Origin: JAFGOG01 sp034429215
GTDB lineage: Bacteria; Chloroflexota; Anaerolineae; JAAYZQ01
Assembly: GCA_034429215.1 (NCBI GenBank)
Contig: DAOUGI010000126.1
Location: forward strand, 1 to 64,000
DNA length: 64,000 bases
Direction of reading: 5' to 3'
Shown: piece after piece, positions 23,098-30,775 of the stretch
Layout of the letters: each line of letters begins with the position of its first letter
How positions within the stretch are numbered: the first letter of the stretch is position 1
Program-made: the position numbers and the translations under genes
Notes under the pieces: model-generated
Told to the model about the DNA's origin: nothing
Database searches by the model: none
What the model saw: only the letters and a program-made list of their open reading frames with translations

Positions 23098-23127
23098 ACA
23101 ATCGGAAAATGACGCTGCAAGCCAAGG

Positions 23128-23153
23128 AGAGATCCTTCGCTTCGCTCATTGGG
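23128..23153 (-). repeat. Half-copy of the REP-like repeat overlapping a stop codon
   Basis: On the minus strand TGAGCGAAGCGAAGGATCTC matches the arm of the 4692-4776 repeat. Its TGA is the stop codon of the SH3-domain gene. Confidence 0.55.
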
Positions 23154-24093
23154 TCACGATAAAGAAGCAGTTCAAGTAGCCCATGTCGGGCTTGAGCTCC
23201 CAAGTGCCGACAAAGGGGATGACGCTCGCATCACTGACCCGCGCCACCACCTTGCTGCTGCCGGGCTTGAGCCGGATCGTCCTGCGCGGCCGGCCATCCT
23301 CTGGGCAGTAGCTGGGTCCGTTGGCGCCATACACCTTGCACCCCGAGCAGGCTTCGATCGTGATCGACACCGAGCTGGGTGAGCCGACCAGCAAGGTGAG
23401 AGCGTAAGGCGTGTCGTTGATGATCGTCACTTCGGCTTCACCGCCGGCGGCCACCCCGCCCGATTCACCCGGCTGGGGCAGCGTGCCGTGTTGGCCTTTG
23501 GCGATTTTGGCAATCTGCTCATCCACCGTCAATGTAGCTTTCGGCGGCACCGGGGTGCGAGTAACGGCGGGGGTCGGCGGGGGCGGGACATTCTGCACCA
23601 GGGCAATCTTGTCGGCAGAGGTGTTCAGATTGACATACTCGGCCCACACCCAGCCCTGCTTGCCGTCTGCCAGCAGGATCTGGAGCCAGTTGCCGGCTGC
23701 GTTGCGGCCTATCACTGCCACCTCATCACCGCGGCGCAGCGTAACGAGGATAGGATAGTCCGTGCCCGGCCCAGAGCGCGCGTTCAGAGTGTCGCTGGTT
23801 ACCACGGCGCGAGGCGGAGCCGGTGTGGGAGTAGCGGAGGGCAGCGGCGTGGACGTGGGCGCATCGGTGGGAGCGTCGGTAGGCGCGTCGGTGACCACGA
23901 TGTACGAAGGCGGCGTGGGGGTGTTGGTGACCACTATGTAAAGCGATGTGGGGGTATTGGTAACCACGACATAAAGCGGCGTGGGCGCTTTGGCGCCAGG
24001 TGAGATGCCGCCGTTCAGCAGCGCGTTCAGGGCAACACCACCACCGACCAACAGCAGCAAGATACCCAACAGCACCCGAATCGCACGCTTCAT
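23146..24093 (-). CDS. Membrane-anchored SH3b-domain protein
   Basis: A 315-residue protein with an N-terminal signal anchor (VLLGILLLLVGGGVALNALL), a linker of repeated TPLYVVVTNTPT / APTDAPT units, a bacterial SH3 domain (DTLNARSGPGTDYPILVTL, then WLQILLADGKQGWVWAEYV), a second Pro-rich linker and a C-terminal beta domain with a CSGCK motif and two more cysteines. SH3b domains usually bind cell-wall or surface ligands. The ATG at 24093 follows AAGGAGGTG; the longer frame upstream lacks support. The stop codon lies inside a dispersed repeat, so the original C-terminus may have differed. Confidence 0.8.
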   Translation of the reverse strand: MKRAIRVLLGILLLLVGGGVALNALLNGGISPGAKAPTPLYVVVTNTPTSLYIVVTNTPTPPSYIVVTDAPTDAPTDAPTSTPLPSATPTPAPPRAVVTSDTLNARSGPGTDYPILVTLRRGDEVAVIGRNAAGNWLQILLADGKQGWVWAEYVNLNTSADKIALVQNVPPPPTPAVTRTPVPPKATLTVDEQIAKIAKGQHGTLPQPGESGGVAAGGEAEVTIINDTPYALTLLVGSPSSVSITIEACSGCKVYGANGPSYCPEDGRPRRTIRLKPGSSKVVARVSDASVIPFVGTWELKPDMGYLNCFFIVTQ

Positions 24094-24144
24094 CGCCCAG
24101 CACCTCCTTGCCTTTGTGCCGCCAGTTTCCGGTCCGGAATTTGT

Positions 24145-24173
24145 ACTATACACGGAACCCCAAGAAAAGTCAA
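24145..24173 (-). promoter_or_regulatory. Promoter of the SH3b gene
   Basis: Minus strand TTGACT (24173..24168), 17-bp spacer, TATAGT (24150..24145). Confidence 0.75.
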
Positions 24174-24224
24174 AACCCACCGCCTGGCCCTGGGGGGTGT
24201 AACAGGGACGGGGTAATTGCTCAA

Positions 24225-24262
24225 CCTCCCGCAGGTTTTCTGCGCAGAAAACCTGCGGGAGG
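24225..24262. repeat. Perfect 38-bp palindrome downstream of arsM
   Basis: Two 18-bp arms beginning CCTCCCGCAGGTTTTCTG are perfect inverse copies around a central CG. It sits 12 bp after the arsM stop on the minus strand, where it may terminate transcription, but the lack of spacer and T tract also fits a palindromic repeat. Confidence 0.75.
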
Positions 24263-24273
24263 GCAATCTCTTA

Positions 24274-25248
24274 TCAGGCCGGTTTGTAGGCCCTGACCTT
24301 GATGCTGGCTACCTTGCGGGCCAGGTCGCGAGGGAAGATGCCAGACTCTTGCAGCAAGGCCTCGGCGTCCTTGCCTGTTACGGCCTCGCCCTTGGCGTCG
24401 ACTGCCATGGCCTGCACGTCCTCCATTTCCGCGTCGCCGATGTCGGCATAGTCACGAGACAGGATCTCGATCTGCTCGAACCCGGCGGCGCGGATCTTGG
24501 ACAAATAGTCCGACTCGTCCAGCGCGCCGGCCAGGCAGCCGGCCCAGGCGCTGAGGTTATCGCGGATCACCTGGGGCAGGTCTCCGTCGACTACCATGTC
24601 GGAGACGCTCAACCGGCCGCCGGGCCGCAGCACGCGGTAGGCCTCGTGAAAGACGGCATCCTTGTCGGGCGACAGGTTGATGACGCAGTTGGAGATGATG
24701 ACGTCCACTGATGCGTCAGGCAAGGGGATCTCTTCCATCTCGCCATAGTCAAATATGACATTGGCCATCCCCAGTTTTTTGGCATTGCGCCGGGCCAGCT
24801 TGATCATATCGGTGGTCATGTCCAGGCCAATGACCCTGCCCTCCGGGCCGACCTTCCGGGCGGCCAGAAAGCAGTCGATGCCGCCGCCCGACCCCAGGTC
24901 GAGCACTACCTCGCCCGGCTTGAGGTCGGCGATGGCCAGCGGGTTGCCACAGCCCAACGAGGCGTCGGTGACGGTGTCGGGCAGGCCAGCGAGCTCTTCG
25001 ACCGGATACAGCCGGGCGGCATCGGAGCAGGCAGGCGCCTCAGCGGCAGGGGATGGGCCGCAGCAGCTTGCCCGGGCCGGCTTGGCCGCCGGCGCAGGGC
25101 TACAGCAGCTTGCTTGGGCCGGCTTGGCCGCCGGCGCAGGGCCACAGCAGCTTGCTTGGGCCGGCTCGTCGACAAAGCGGCGGGCGATCTCGCCATAGTG
25201 CTGGCGTACCGCGCCCTTGATCTTTTCATCTTTCTGTAGATCGTTCAT
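24274..25248 (-). CDS. arsM: Arsenite S-adenosylmethionine methyltransferase with tandem Cys-Cys repeats
   Basis: A 324-residue enzyme that methylates As(III) using SAM. The family cysteines are present: C100 (SLGCGNP), C188 (ISNCVINLSPDK) and C238 (AGCLAGALDE). SAM motif I is LDLGSGGGID. Before the enzyme core, residues 32-65 hold three near-identical 14-residue units centred on ASCC(G/S)P, giving vicinal cysteine pairs at 34/35, 48/49 and 62/63; these could bind arsenite but this is inferred. The ATG at 25248 follows GAGGAGAAAA. It is the second gene of an operon with arsR. Confidence 0.92.
   Translation of the reverse strand: MNDLQKDEKIKGAVRQHYGEIARRFVDEPAQASCCGPAPAAKPAQASCCSPAPAAKPARASCCGPSPAAEAPACSDAARLYPVEELAGLPDTVTDASLGCGNPLAIADLKPGEVVLDLGSGGGIDCFLAARKVGPEGRVIGLDMTTDMIKLARRNAKKLGMANVIFDYGEMEEIPLPDASVDVIISNCVINLSPDKDAVFHEAYRVLRPGGRLSVSDMVVDGDLPQVIRDNLSAWAGCLAGALDESDYLSKIRAAGFEQIEILSRDYADIGDAEMEDVQAMAVDAKGEAVTGKDAEALLQESGIFPRDLARKVASIKVRAYKPA
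25061..25164 (-). repeat. 42-bp tandem repeat inside arsM
   Basis: CAGCAGCTTGC starts at 25061, 25103 and 25145, an exact 42-bp period. It encodes the three Cys-Cys units of ArsM. Confidence 0.9.
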
Positions 25249-25324
25249 TTTTCTCCTCTTTAGACAAGTCTGTTGCATGGATATATTCAAATATGTCTAT
25301 TCCAAAGCCCTAAAAAAAGACGTC

Positions 25325-25618
25325 TCACTGCTGGCAGCAGCCCTCCTGGGACTCAAACTTGGCCATAAGCCGGCCACAGCATTCGACTACATTGTCATGG
25401 TTAGCAGTGTAAAAGACCTGCTTGCCTTCCTTACGGCTGGTGACCAGCTTGAACTGCTTGAGGATGCTCAAGTGGTGGGAGATGGTCGGCTGGGACATGT
25501 CAAAGGCAGCCACAATGTCGCCGACGCACATCTCTTTTTCAGCCAACATGGCAAGGATGCGCTGGCGGGTGTCGTCGGCCAGCGCCTTGCAGAATTCGAC
25601 GCAATCGATGGTCACCAT
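25325..25618 (-). CDS. arsR: ArsR/SmtB-family metalloid-responsive repressor
   Basis: A 97-residue winged-helix repressor: LADDTRQRILAMLAEKEMCV, DIVAAFDMSQPTISHHLSIL (recognition helix), and the wing SRKEGKQVFYT. Cysteines at CVEFC near the N-terminus, EMCVGD, ECCG and the C-terminal GCCQQ could form the As(III) sites, as in atypical ArsR proteins whose cysteines lie away from the HTH helix. Derepression by arsenite would release the operon arsR-arsM. An inverted repeat (25634-25657) overlaps the predicted transcription start and is a good operator candidate. Confidence 0.92.
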   Translation of the reverse strand: MVTIDCVEFCKALADDTRQRILAMLAEKEMCVGDIVAAFDMSQPTISHHLSILKQFKLVTSRKEGKQVFYTANHDNVVECCGRLMAKFESQEGCCQQ

Positions 25619-25633
25619 TCAGCTCCACAACAC

Positions 25634-25657
25634 ATAGACGTTTTACTATGCGTCTAT
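25634..25657. promoter_or_regulatory. Candidate ArsR operator
   Basis: ATAGACG (25634-25640) and CGTCTAT (25651-25657) form a 7-bp inverted repeat with a 10-bp spacer, directly downstream of the arsR -10 box, where a bound repressor would block transcription. A second ArsR-like half-site, ATTCAAATA, lies between arsR and arsM near 25283. Confidence 0.65.
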
Positions 25658-25686
25658 ATGATAGCATATTCCGAACGCCGTGTCAA
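25658..25686 (-). promoter_or_regulatory. Promoter of arsR-arsM
   Basis: Minus strand TTGACA (25686..25681), 17-bp spacer, TATCAT (25663..25658) preceded by TGC. Confidence 0.8.
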
Positions 25687-25720
25687 GTCCCAAGCAGATA
25701 ATGGGCCGGCGAGAAGCAAG

Positions 25721-25749
25721 AAAAAACAGAGCGAAGCGGCTCGTTTTTT
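25721..25749. terminator. Bidirectional terminator
   Basis: AAAAAACAGAGC (25721-25732) and GCTCGTTTTTT (25739-25749) form a short stem flanked by A6 and T6, able to work in both directions. On the minus strand it would end the DUF5679 transcript. Nothing else is seen between 25750 and 25893. Confidence 0.6.
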
Positions 25750-25893
25750 CGAGGCAAATCCAAGATCTGCACGCGCGTCTCGAGCCTCACCCTGGCCCGA
25801 AATGCGACGAGAAGCAAGCAATCGACCTGTCGCCGGTGAATCAGGCGCTGCCCGCGGGAGAATCGCTAGATTGTTACTGCAAACGGATCGATG

Positions 25894-26055
25894 CTACTTT
25901 TTGGCTTCCTTGTCCGACAGGAACCGGGTCACAGTCGTCCCGCACTCCGGGCAAGCACCCTTGGCCATCGGCCGCCCCTTGGCCGTCTTGACGACCTTGG
26001 CCTCTTTGATTGTCCGCTTGGCGCGGCATTTGACGCAATAGCCTACGAATTCCAT
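25894..26055 (-). CDS. Small zinc-ribbon protein (DUF5679 type)
   Basis: A 53-residue protein with two CxxC pairs, GYCVKCRAK (C7, C10) and ACPECGT (C35, C38), joined by a basic stretch (AKVVKTAKGRPMAKG). This matches the DUF5679 zinc-ribbon pattern, found as small stand-alone proteins in many bacteria; function unknown, possibly nucleic-acid binding given the charge. AGGAGG lies 7 bp before the ATG, and a strong promoter lies upstream. A longer plus-strand frame across this region looks like chance. Confidence 0.85.
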   Translation of the reverse strand: MEFVGYCVKCRAKRTIKEAKVVKTAKGRPMAKGACPECGTTVTRFLSDKEAKK

Positions 26056-26100
26056 CTTGAGCCTCCTATGATTTATTGCACTGCGCTACAGCCGGTGCTC

Positions 26101-26121
26101 TGGTACCACGAATTGGTACCA
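26101..26121. promoter_or_regulatory. Two TGGTACCA palindromes, candidate operator
   Basis: Identical 8-bp palindromes at 26101-26108 and 26114-26121 are centred 13 bp apart and cover the predicted start and leader of the DUF5679 transcript. A dimeric regulator could bind here; none is identified. Confidence 0.4.
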
Positions 26122-26129
26122 CTAAGCCT

Positions 26130-26158
26130 AGTATAGACCAAAACGGTGCAATTGTCAA
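26130..26158 (-). promoter_or_regulatory. Promoter of the DUF5679 gene
   Basis: Minus strand TTGACA (26158..26153), 17-bp spacer, TATACT (26135..26130). Confidence 0.85.
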
Positions 26159-26170
26159 TTTGACGACAGT

Positions 26171-26206
26171 CAGCCTTAACAGATTCCCCAAAACCTGTTA
26201 GGGCTG
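26171..26206. terminator. Terminator hairpin of the ABC exporter operon
   Basis: CAGCCTTAACAG (26171-26182) pairs with CTGTTAGGGCTG (26195-26206) over 12 positions with one wobble and a 12-nt loop, immediately after the last permease gene. Confidence 0.65.
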
Positions 26207-26210
26207 GGTC

Positions 26211-27404
26211 TCATTCCCAGCGGAAGCGCCACACACCAATGACGAAAAAGAAGGCAGCAAAGCCGAGCAGCACGCCGGCCTCCGGCAGGATGCCGGCCAG
26301 ACCCTGGCCGCGCAGGACGATGTCGAGCATGCCCTGCATGGCCCAACTGGTGGGCAGCACCTTGACGGCGGTGCGGACGAACTGGGGAAACAGCTCGATC
26401 GGGTACCAGCAGCCGCCGAGCAGGGCCATGACCATGCCCAGCATGATGGCCAGACCATTGGCCTGCCCCTCGGTCTTGACCAGGGTACCCAGGGCGGTGC
26501 CCAGTGCCGCGGCGGCGAGGGTGGAGGCGATCAGCATCAGCGCCAGAGCGACCGGTGACCGGCCCCAATTCAGTTTCATGACGACGATGCCGAAAACGAC
26601 CAGCAGCAGCATCTGGACAAGGGCCATGATCACCTGGCCGGCAATGGTGCCGAACAGGAAGGTAGTCTTGGACGTGGGGGTGGTCAACAGGCGCCGCAGG
26701 GTGCCCTTGTGACGCTCGTAAGCGAACGAGGCTGCGATGCCGATCAAGGGGACGAACACCCAGGTGATCAACTGCCCGGCTGAGGAGTTGGCCCGCGGAT
26801 CGTAGTCGATCTCGGCCTCGGTGGTGCCCTCGGCCTCGGCGACGCGGCCGGGCGCCTGGGCCATTTGGGTTTGGGCCTGCTCCAGGGCAGCGGCAAAATA
26901 GGCCTGGCGGGCCGTATCCGAGTCGAACGTCTGGATCCGCTCGGCCTCGGCCACGCTGTTGGAAGCGATGGCGGCGGCGCTGCCGATGCGCTGGCCGGCA
27001 GCCGCGACCGCTTGGACGCAGATCAGAGCGTTCATGCTGTTGGGCAGTTGGCGCAGATCCAGCTCTGCCTTCCCTTCCTCCAGGTGGTCGAGGTCGAATC
27101 CGGCCGGGATGATCAGTATGGCAGAGATCTGCCGGTCCTCGAACTGGTCCTCGGCCACGGCAAGGTCGAGGAGGTCGGGGCGGACGGCGTCCGACTGCTC
27201 CAGCGCCGAGATCAAGTCGGCAGCGAGGGGGGTGCCGGCCTGGTCGACGACGGCCAGGCGGATGCGGGAGTCGCTAGGACCGCCGGTGCCGCCGGCCAGG
27301 ACGACGGTGAAAAAGATGGGCAAGATCAGGAAGTAGAGCCATTCGGCCACGCTGGAAAAGCGCAGCAGGGTGTCTTTGCGGATGATGGCCAGGATTCTGT
27401 TCAT
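26211..27404 (-). CDS. ABC-2 type transporter permease (second subunit)
   Basis: A 397-residue membrane protein. One N-terminal membrane segment (WLYFLILPIFFTVVLAGG) is followed by about 190 residues of periplasmic/extracellular sequence including DSRIRLAVVDQAGTPLAADL, then five or six C-terminal segments with the ABC-2 motif region ERHKGTLRRLLTTPTS. This is the YhgE/ABC2_membrane_3 layout of export permeases. The ATG at 27404 is chosen because the family start MNRILAIIRKD follows and GAAAGAGAG lies upstream. It pairs with the permease encoded just before it. Confidence 0.85.
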   Translation of the reverse strand: MNRILAIIRKDTLLRFSSVAEWLYFLILPIFFTVVLAGGTGGPSDSRIRLAVVDQAGTPLAADLISALEQSDAVRPDLLDLAVAEDQFEDRQISAILIIPAGFDLDHLEEGKAELDLRQLPNSMNALICVQAVAAAGQRIGSAAAIASNSVAEAERIQTFDSDTARQAYFAAALEQAQTQMAQAPGRVAEAEGTTEAEIDYDPRANSSAGQLITWVFVPLIGIAASFAYERHKGTLRRLLTTPTSKTTFLFGTIAGQVIMALVQMLLLVVFGIVVMKLNWGRSPVALALMLIASTLAAAALGTALGTLVKTEGQANGLAIMLGMVMALLGGCWYPIELFPQFVRTAVKVLPTSWAMQGMLDIVLRGQGLAGILPEAGVLLGFAAFFFVIGVWRFRWE

Positions 27405-27417
27405 GGTGCGCTCTCTT

Positions 27418-28668
27418 TCAGGCTTGGGCGATGCCACGGCGGTTGATGAGGACCACGGCGATGGCAAAGAGCAGGGCGCCCATGGCCAGCAGCGCTGCGA
27501 TGGGCATGCCAAGGTCTGCCAGCCCGCCGCCCAGGGCCAGGGTGGTAAAGCCGTCCAGTCCCCATGCATTGGGCGTGATTTTACCCAAAGCGTTGAACCA
27601 CTTGGGCATATAGTCGGTGTTGAGGAATGAGCCACCCAAGATGCCAAAGATCAACATGATCGCCGAGCCGATGGCGTTGATCTGGCCGGGCGTCTTGGCC
27701 ACGGCAGTGATCAGCATGCCCCAGCCGACGGCCCCGGCGACAGCCGCCAGCACCAGGGCAACCACACCCAGCGGGTCGCCCCACTTGAGGCCGAAGAGCA
27801 GGGTGCTGGCCCCGATCAGGATGAGCATCTGAGCTACGCCGGTCAGGTAGATGCCAAACACCTTGCCGCCAAGCACCTGAGTGCTCGAGGTAGGCGAGAC
27901 GAGCAAGCGGGGCAGGGTGCCCTGGGCCCGCTCGGAAAGAAGGCTCCGCCCGCCGTTGGACGCGGTGAACATCAGGAACATGAGGGCCATGCCGGGGGCC
28001 ATGTAGGCCAGCGGATCGAACGAAGGAGCCACGTCGCCAGTGGTGCTCTTGAGGGCGATCGAGGAGCTATCCTGACCGGCCAGGGCCTGGCGGGCGGCCA
28101 CCTCGGCCCCCACCTGGGCCGCATCCGATGGCTGGATGAGGCCCTGGCCCACAAGCTGGGTCACGGCTACCTGGGCGCCGACGCGGCTGACCTCGACCTG
28201 GCTCAAGAACTGATCGACAATGGTGCGGACGATGCCGGCGGTGGTCGGGCGGGTGGGGTTGCCATAGACTTCGAGCCGGACCAGCGGACCGGCCGCCGCC
28301 GCCCCGGGCGCAGGGATGATGCTGGCGGTGAAACCGGCGGGAATGATCACCGCCGCGGCGGCCTTGTCATCGTCCACCTGCCGGCGGGCCAATGCCGGAT
28401 CGTCGACGACCGACGGGGTTAACAGGGTGTCGAGATCCGCCGACTGGAGCATATCGACCAGGGCGTTGCCGATCTGGCCGCCGTCTTGGTTAACGACCAC
28501 CACGGCGATGTCGCTCATGCCCGAGTCGCTGGCGCCGGAAAAGCGGCCGGTGACAAAGCCCAGGCCCACAGTCAGGAGAAAGGGCGCGGCGAGCATCAGG
28601 ATGAGCGCCGCCCGGTCGCGAAAAGCCAGGGTGACGTCTTTCCAGCCGATGAGTAAGATTTTTTTCAT
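27418..28668 (-). CDS. ABC-2 type transporter permease (first subunit)
   Basis: A 416-residue permease of the same type and layout as its partner: an N-terminal membrane segment (ALILMLAAPFLLTVGLGFV), a large outer domain (DIAVVVVNQDGGQIGNALVD onward) and five or six C-terminal segments with SERAQGTLPRLLVSPTS. Gene spacing of 13 bp to the second permease and 11 bp from the ATPase indicates one operon. The two permeases probably form a heterodimer. The exported substrate is not evident. Confidence 0.88.
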   Translation of the reverse strand: MKKILLIGWKDVTLAFRDRAALILMLAAPFLLTVGLGFVTGRFSGASDSGMSDIAVVVVNQDGGQIGNALVDMLQSADLDTLLTPSVVDDPALARRQVDDDKAAAAVIIPAGFTASIIPAPGAAAAGPLVRLEVYGNPTRPTTAGIVRTIVDQFLSQVEVSRVGAQVAVTQLVGQGLIQPSDAAQVGAEVAARQALAGQDSSSIALKSTTGDVAPSFDPLAYMAPGMALMFLMFTASNGGRSLLSERAQGTLPRLLVSPTSSTQVLGGKVFGIYLTGVAQMLILIGASTLLFGLKWGDPLGVVALVLAAVAGAVGWGMLITAVAKTPGQINAIGSAIMLIFGILGGSFLNTDYMPKWFNALGKITPNAWGLDGFTTLALGGGLADLGMPIAALLAMGALLFAIAVVLINRRGIAQA

Positions 28669-28679
28669 GGTGTGCTATC

Positions 28680-29624
28680 CTAGTCGCGCAGGGCGCGGCC
28701 GGTCAGGTGCAGGAAGACGGCCTCCAGGTTAGGCTCCTGGATCGCCACCGAATGGATCTTGACGCCCATCTCGTTGGCCTTGGTGACCGCCGGGGCCAGG
28801 ATCTCTTCGGCCTCGGGGGCGATGACGGTCACGGCGTGGTCGGTCACTTCGGCGCGCAGCACGGTGGGCAGGGCTCGCACCGCAGCAGCCAGAGCGGCGA
28901 CGTCATCGCCTTCGCCGGCGTGCAGAACCAGGGTGTCGTTCTCGCCCACCTGGTGGGTAAGCTCCGCCTGGGTGCCGAGGGCGATCAGATCGCCGTGGTC
29001 GATGATGCCTACGCGGTCGGACAGCTCCTGGGCCTCTTCCATATAGTGGGTGGTGTACAGGACGGTCATGCCCTGCTTGTTCAGCTCCTTGACCGAGTCG
29101 AGGATGGCCCGGCGCGACTGCGGGTCAATGCCGACGGTCGGCTCGTCCATGAACAGCAGGCGAGGCTTGTGAAGCAGGCCGACGCCGATGTTCACCCGCC
29201 GCTTCATGCCGCCGGAGTAGGTCTTGATCCGCTGGTTGGCCTTGTCGCTCAGGCCGATCTGGTCGAAGACCTCGTCCATGCGGACCTTGAGCGCCTTGCC
29301 GCTGAGGCCGTACATCTGGCCCCAGAAGGAGAGGTTCTCACGGGCGGTCAGCTCGTCGTAGATGGCCAGGTCTTGGGGCACGACGCCGATGAGCTGGCGG
29401 ACGGCCATCGGCTCCTTGGAGACCGAGTGGCCGCCGATCACGGCGTCGCCTTCGCTCGGGGCGTACAAGGTGGATAGCACCGAAATGGTGGTAGTCTTGC
29501 CGGCGCCGTTGGGGCCGAGCAGGCTAAAGATCTCTCCCTCCTGAATGTCGAAGGAGATGCCCTTTACGGCGGCGAAATCGCCGTACTTTTTGACCAGGTT
29601 GTGGACCTCGAGTATAGTTGGCAC
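28680..29624 (-). CDS. ABC transporter ATP-binding protein (DrrA-like)
   Basis: A 314-residue nucleotide-binding subunit with Walker A GPNGAGKTT, Q-loop VPQD, signature YSGGMKRR, Walker B LLFMDEPTVGID and switch His in TTHYMEEA. A C-terminal extension of about 85 residues resembles the DUF4162 tail of daunorubicin-resistance type ATPases. The start is a GTG at 29624, 2 bp after the stop of a 32-codon open frame that contains its AGGAGG ribosome-binding site. It drives the two permeases downstream. Confidence 0.93.
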   Translation of the reverse strand: MPTILEVHNLVKKYGDFAAVKGISFDIQEGEIFSLLGPNGAGKTTTISVLSTLYAPSEGDAVIGGHSVSKEPMAVRQLIGVVPQDLAIYDELTARENLSFWGQMYGLSGKALKVRMDEVFDQIGLSDKANQRIKTYSGGMKRRVNIGVGLLHKPRLLFMDEPTVGIDPQSRRAILDSVKELNKQGMTVLYTTHYMEEAQELSDRVGIIDHGDLIALGTQAELTHQVGENDTLVLHAGEGDDVAALAAAVRALPTVLRAEVTDHAVTVIAPEAEEILAPAVTKANEMGVKIHSVAIQEPNLEAVFLHLTGRALRD

Positions 29625-29626
29625 GG

Positions 29627-29725
29627 TTACCTCCTTGTGTCTACCCAGTCGAGCTCGATCCCCTCGTTGCCGAGGCGGTCGCTCAGCTCGCCGGTGTCGC
29701 CTTGTTTGGTGCAGAATTCGCGCAT
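29627..29725 (-). CDS. Possible 32-residue leader peptide of the ABC operon
   Basis: The frame MREFCTKQGDTGELSDRLGN followed by EGIELDWVDTRR has a strong ribosome-binding site (GGAGAGAGGAGAC) and ends in TAA 2 bp before the ATPase start, so it would be translationally coupled to the exporter. No family is recognised. It could be a small regulator or leader peptide, or a decayed gene; no repressor gene is seen elsewhere in the operon. Confidence 0.45.
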   Translation of the reverse strand: MREFCTKQGDTGELSDRLGNEGIELDWVDTRR

Positions 29726-29788
29726 GTCCGTCTCCTCTCTCCAGTGCTGCTTACAGATACGTGCGATATCTATTGATGTCGTGTATAC

Positions 29789-29817
29789 GTTGTACCATCG
29801 CTGAAGGTTGCAGTCAA
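29789..29817 (-). promoter_or_regulatory. Promoter of the ABC exporter operon
   Basis: Minus strand TTGACT (29817..29812), 17-bp spacer, TACAAC (29794..29789). The -35 box overlaps the 3' end of the nucleotidyltransferase gene. Confidence 0.6.
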
Positions 29818-30581
29818 GCACGGCTGATGCGGTCGCGGGTATAGCGGACCAGGTCGAGTACCTGGGGCAGGTCATCGAATGGGACGCCGGGCCAGGCCAG
29901 GGCGCAGTCGATGAGCGCAGCCCAGCGGTCGCCGAGCTCCGCCTGGGCCCACCGGGCAGCGACTGGTTTGGGGACGATGGTGCCATGGTAGAGGGTGTAA
30001 AGGATGCGGCACATGGTCAGAACGGCGTAGGCCTGGTAGGCGGGCGGGTGGAGCCGGGTCGAATCGTCGAGCACGGGCGCCCACCAGCTATGGAACAGGC
30101 CGACCACGGCGCGGCGCAGGTCGTCGGGGGTGACCGGGTCGATCAGGGTATGGGGCGGAGGTCCGGCCAGGGCGATGCCCTGCTCGCGCAGGATGTGGCG
30201 GAGGATGGCGCCGTCGGCGTCATGGTGCTCGACGCGCAGGCCGCCGCCCATCGACAGGTGAGGATGCTCGGCGCGGGCCGGGTCGTAGCGGCGGAGGGCG
30301 CCCAGGGGGATGTAGGAGCCTTCCAGCATGGCGGCCCACCGAGGGCTGGCGGCGGCGATCCGCTCGTGCATGTCAGCCAGGGCATTGATCAAGCTGTCGG
30401 GCAGATCGCCGGCTGTGGCGACAACAAAGTCAATGTCGCTGCGGGCGGGGTCAAACTCGCCGGCGGCGAGAGAACCGTAGAGATAGAGGCCGGCGAAGCG
30501 ATCGCCCAGGACGCCCAGGACGCCGTCCAGCAAAAGCCCGAGCAGAGTGTTGACGTCGGGATAGGGGGTGGGATCAGCCAT
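29814..30581 (-). CDS. AadA-like nucleotidyltransferase with DUF4111 C-terminus
   Basis: A 255-residue cytoplasmic protein. The nucleotidyltransferase motif is YLYGSLAAGEFDPARSDIDF (G36-S37, D49 and D51 as metal ligands), and the helical C-terminal half with YAVLTMCRILYTLYHG resembles DUF4111 of aminoglycoside 3''/9-adenylyltransferases. That family adenylylates streptomycin/spectinomycin, but many environmental members have unknown substrates, so resistance should not be assumed. ATG at 30581 overlaps the end of a short upstream frame. Confidence 0.8.
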   Translation of the reverse strand: MADPTPYPDVNTLLGLLLDGVLGVLGDRFAGLYLYGSLAAGEFDPARSDIDFVVATAGDLPDSLINALADMHERIAAASPRWAAMLEGSYIPLGALRRYDPARAEHPHLSMGGGLRVEHHDADGAILRHILREQGIALAGPPPHTLIDPVTPDDLRRAVVGLFHSWWAPVLDDSTRLHPPAYQAYAVLTMCRILYTLYHGTIVPKPVAARWAQAELGDRWAALIDCALAWPGVPFDDLPQVLDLVRYTRDRISRA

Positions 30582-30648
30582 AGTACCGGCGCGGCAGAGC
30601 CCGGATCGCTTGGGCGGTGTTCTCGATCTGGTCGATAGCCATGGTCAT
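30574..30648 (-). other. Short open frame overlapping the nucleotidyltransferase start
   Basis: A 24-codon frame (MTMAIDQIENTAQAIRALPR..) ends 8 bp inside the nucleotidyltransferase gene in another frame. It has no clear ribosome-binding site. It may be a coupling leader or chance; the rest of 30649-30737 shows nothing but a GC-rich hairpin (GGCGCTC/GAGCGCC). Confidence 0.2.
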
Positions 30649-30737
30649 GTCTTGCTGCCTGCTGGAAACAGACAAAGCACCCGCGCGCGGCGCTCACCCT
30701 GGAGCGAGCGCCGCGACGGGTACCCACTCTCCTATCT

Positions 30738-30768
30738 GTTGCCTTGGGACACCCGGCCCAGGCAACAC
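30738..30768. terminator. Hairpin after the 244-residue protein gene
   Basis: GTTGCCTTGGG and CCCAGGCAAC pair over 10 bp with one bulge, 8 bp after the stop codon on the minus strand. Confidence 0.5.
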
Positions 30769-30775
30769 CCAAAGC

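Noticed and set aside
25680..25991. 103-codon plus-strand frame between arsR and the DUF5679 gene
   Set aside because: It overlaps the minus-strand zinc-ribbon gene, which has a promoter, ribosome-binding site and family motifs; it also crosses a terminator.
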